Below are positions 50,792-51,749 of a DNA stretch of 51,749 nucleotides, piece by piece. Below the pieces are notes generated by a model. The model saw only the letters and a program-made list of their open reading frames with translations, made no database searches and was not told the DNA's origin. The first letter of the stretch is position 1, and the number at the start of each line of letters is the position of its first letter. The DNA is from Colivivens sp964452915 (GTDB taxonomy: Bacteria > Bacteroidota > Bacteroidia > Bacteroidales > Bacteroidaceae): positions 1 to 51,749 of the forward strand of contig CAYVNW010000018.1 in assembly GCA_964452915.1 (NCBI GenBank), in the 5' to 3' direction. The translations under genes and the position numbers were made by a program.

Positions 50792-51667
50792 TTAAAAGGA
50801 ATATGCATATTCTTCTTCCCATGTGTCGTCAAGCGAAAAGGAAAACCCACCTGTAGATGTAAGTTGGTTATATATCTTTCCTGAATATTTTGTAGTTCTA
50901 TTAACTTTCATAGGAACATCTTCGAAAGTCTTAGAACAAACAGTTTCACTATCAGCATTCTTGAAATTAACAACTACTTTTATATTTGCCTCAGTAGAAG
51001 GAATACAGGTATTGAATGAATATGTTCCCTCCTCTTTTCCTGTATAAGTGGAAACATTATTGATTGAAACTGTCCTGGCATCCGTACTTGCAGCAGCAGC
51101 AAATCCAGTTTCTGGATTAAATTCTGTAGCTCCACCAATGATTTTAAACTCTACCGACTTTATTTCCTCTGGTTGCAAGTCAGCGACAACCATAGTGAAT
51201 TTGCTGGTAACTCTATTTAGCTCCAAACTCTGAGCACTCGTCTTGGCACTTACTGTAAGCGTTTTATAAGCCACAAATGTTTCTGTGAGTTTCCCATTAA
51301 AATCGACTTTAGTCGGAATAATCGTCGCATGTACACTGCACTTATGTCCAACAGCAATAACCATATACTTGCCATAAGGAACATTCTCTATTGAAACATT
51401 ACCAAACGATTCATCAGAAGACTCCTGCTCAATTTTCTTAAATTCGGAGTAATTTGAACCATCCACAGAATAGACGACAATATCAAGCTTGGAAATTGAA
51501 GACGCAAGTCCTGCACGTGTTAATGTATAGATTTCATTACCACCCACAGATTTCAGATTGAATGTCAGATTAGCGAATCCTTCATCAGATTCAGAATCTA
51601 TTGAAACTTTTTGGCATGAAGTAAGTGCCACAAGGGAAACTAAGCCCATAAATAAAAAATTTTTCAT
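50792..51667 (-). CDS. FimB/Mfa2-like fimbrial lipoprotein
   Basis: The 291-residue protein has a lipoprotein signal (lipobox LTSC, C18). Two immunoglobulin-like beta domains follow, with VPYGKYMVIAVGHKC near residue 100 and LNRVTSKFTMVVAD near 150, both typical of the Mfa2/FimB family that anchors type V fimbriae to the outer membrane in Bacteroidales. The length is a little short for Mfa2. No clear promoter lies in the remaining 80 nt, and a terminator of an upstream minus-strand gene is seen there. Fimbrial partner genes would lie beyond the window. Confidence 0.68.
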   Translation of the reverse strand: MKNFLFMGLVSLVALTSCQKVSIDSESDEGFANLTFNLKSVGGNEIYTLTRAGLASSISKLDIVVYSVDGSNYSEFKKIEQESSDESFGNVSIENVPYGKYMVIAVGHKCSVHATIIPTKVDFNGKLTETFVAYKTLTVSAKTSAQSLELNRVTSKFTMVVADLQPEEIKSVEFKIIGGATEFNPETGFAAAASTDARTVSINNVSTYTGKEEGTYSFNTCIPSTEANIKVVVNFKNADSETVCSKTFEDVPMKVNRTTKYSGKIYNQLTSTGGFSFSLDDTWEEEYAYSF

Positions 51668-51694
51668 AATTGTTGTTTAATTAAATTTGTAAAT

Positions 51695-51729
51695 AAAAAA
51701 CGAATCTCCATGGACATCATCCACGGAGA
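51695..51729 (-). terminator. Terminator of a minus-strand gene beyond the window
   Basis: On the minus strand TCTCCGTGGA pairs with TCCATGGAGA (one G-T) and is followed by TTTTTT. It lies just upstream of the fimbrial-like gene, so an unseen gene on this strand ends here. Confidence 0.65.
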
Positions 51730-51749
51730 CCCGTTGTAGTAAAAAAGGC

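Noticed and set aside
1..51749. tRNA or rRNA genes
   Set aside because: I saw no T-arm (GGTTCGANTC-type) with matching stems and no rRNA signatures. A tRNAscan run would be decisive.

Overview
This window comes from a Bacteroidales chromosome, most likely Prevotellaceae or a close relative. The evidence is a run of Bacteroidetes-type promoters (-7 box TAnnTTTG, often with TTTG or TTG about 20 nt upstream), SLBB/Wzz exopolysaccharide export proteins, a Bacteroides-type serine palmitoyltransferase, a pyruvate:ferredoxin oxidoreductase, a DPP-IV peptidase and a FimB/Mfa2-like lipoprotein. The order is well supported; the family is inference. No tRNA, rRNA or CRISPR array was seen.

Region 1 (1-16839) is an exopolysaccharide/capsule locus. 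A 5'-truncated WecA/TagO-type initiating transferase on the + strand faces a minus-strand operon that reads, in transcription order: PHPT-type sugar transferase, SLBB export protein, Wzz, Wzx flippase, nitroreductase-like protein, polysaccharide pyruvyltransferase, Wzy-like polymerase, GT2, GT4, hexapeptide acyltransferase, WbsX-like protein, GT4, secreted GH26 enzyme, GT4. Many junctions are 4-nt ATGA overlaps, which I used to choose starts. The operon has a strong promoter at 17047-17078 and a leader of about 200 nt.

Region 2 (17092-20649) holds three secreted proteins on the + strand: an alpha/beta-hydrolase (esterase-like), a small beta-rich protein, and a GH43 enzyme.

Region 3 (20650-23971) is the oddest part. 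It has a hairpin-dense intergenic block with its own promoter, a 116-nt imperfect stem-loop and a terminator-like end, making it a candidate structured ncRNA. After it come two decayed genes that converge and overlap at their 3' ends: an Eco57I-type DNA methyltransferase that has lost its NPPY segment, and a surface protein with FN3-like and dockerin-like ends.

Region 4 (23929-28879) carries an alkyltransferase-like protein without the acceptor cysteine, a ClpB without its N-domain, a membrane-anchored lipoprotein/HTH regulator with a perfect palindrome over its promoter, and a small membrane protein.

Region 5 (28912-35662) is a housekeeping operon on the minus strand: glnS, a TPR protein, phoH, purC, menG/ubiE and aroE. 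Region 6 (35737-50743) holds a small secreted protein, a lipid kinase divergent from serine palmitoyltransferase, trmD with a GH16 enzyme, DPP-IV, an AAA ATPase with an altered Walker B, PFOR, aminopeptidase P and a secreted C1-type peptidase. A FimB/Mfa2-like lipoprotein on the minus strand closes the window.
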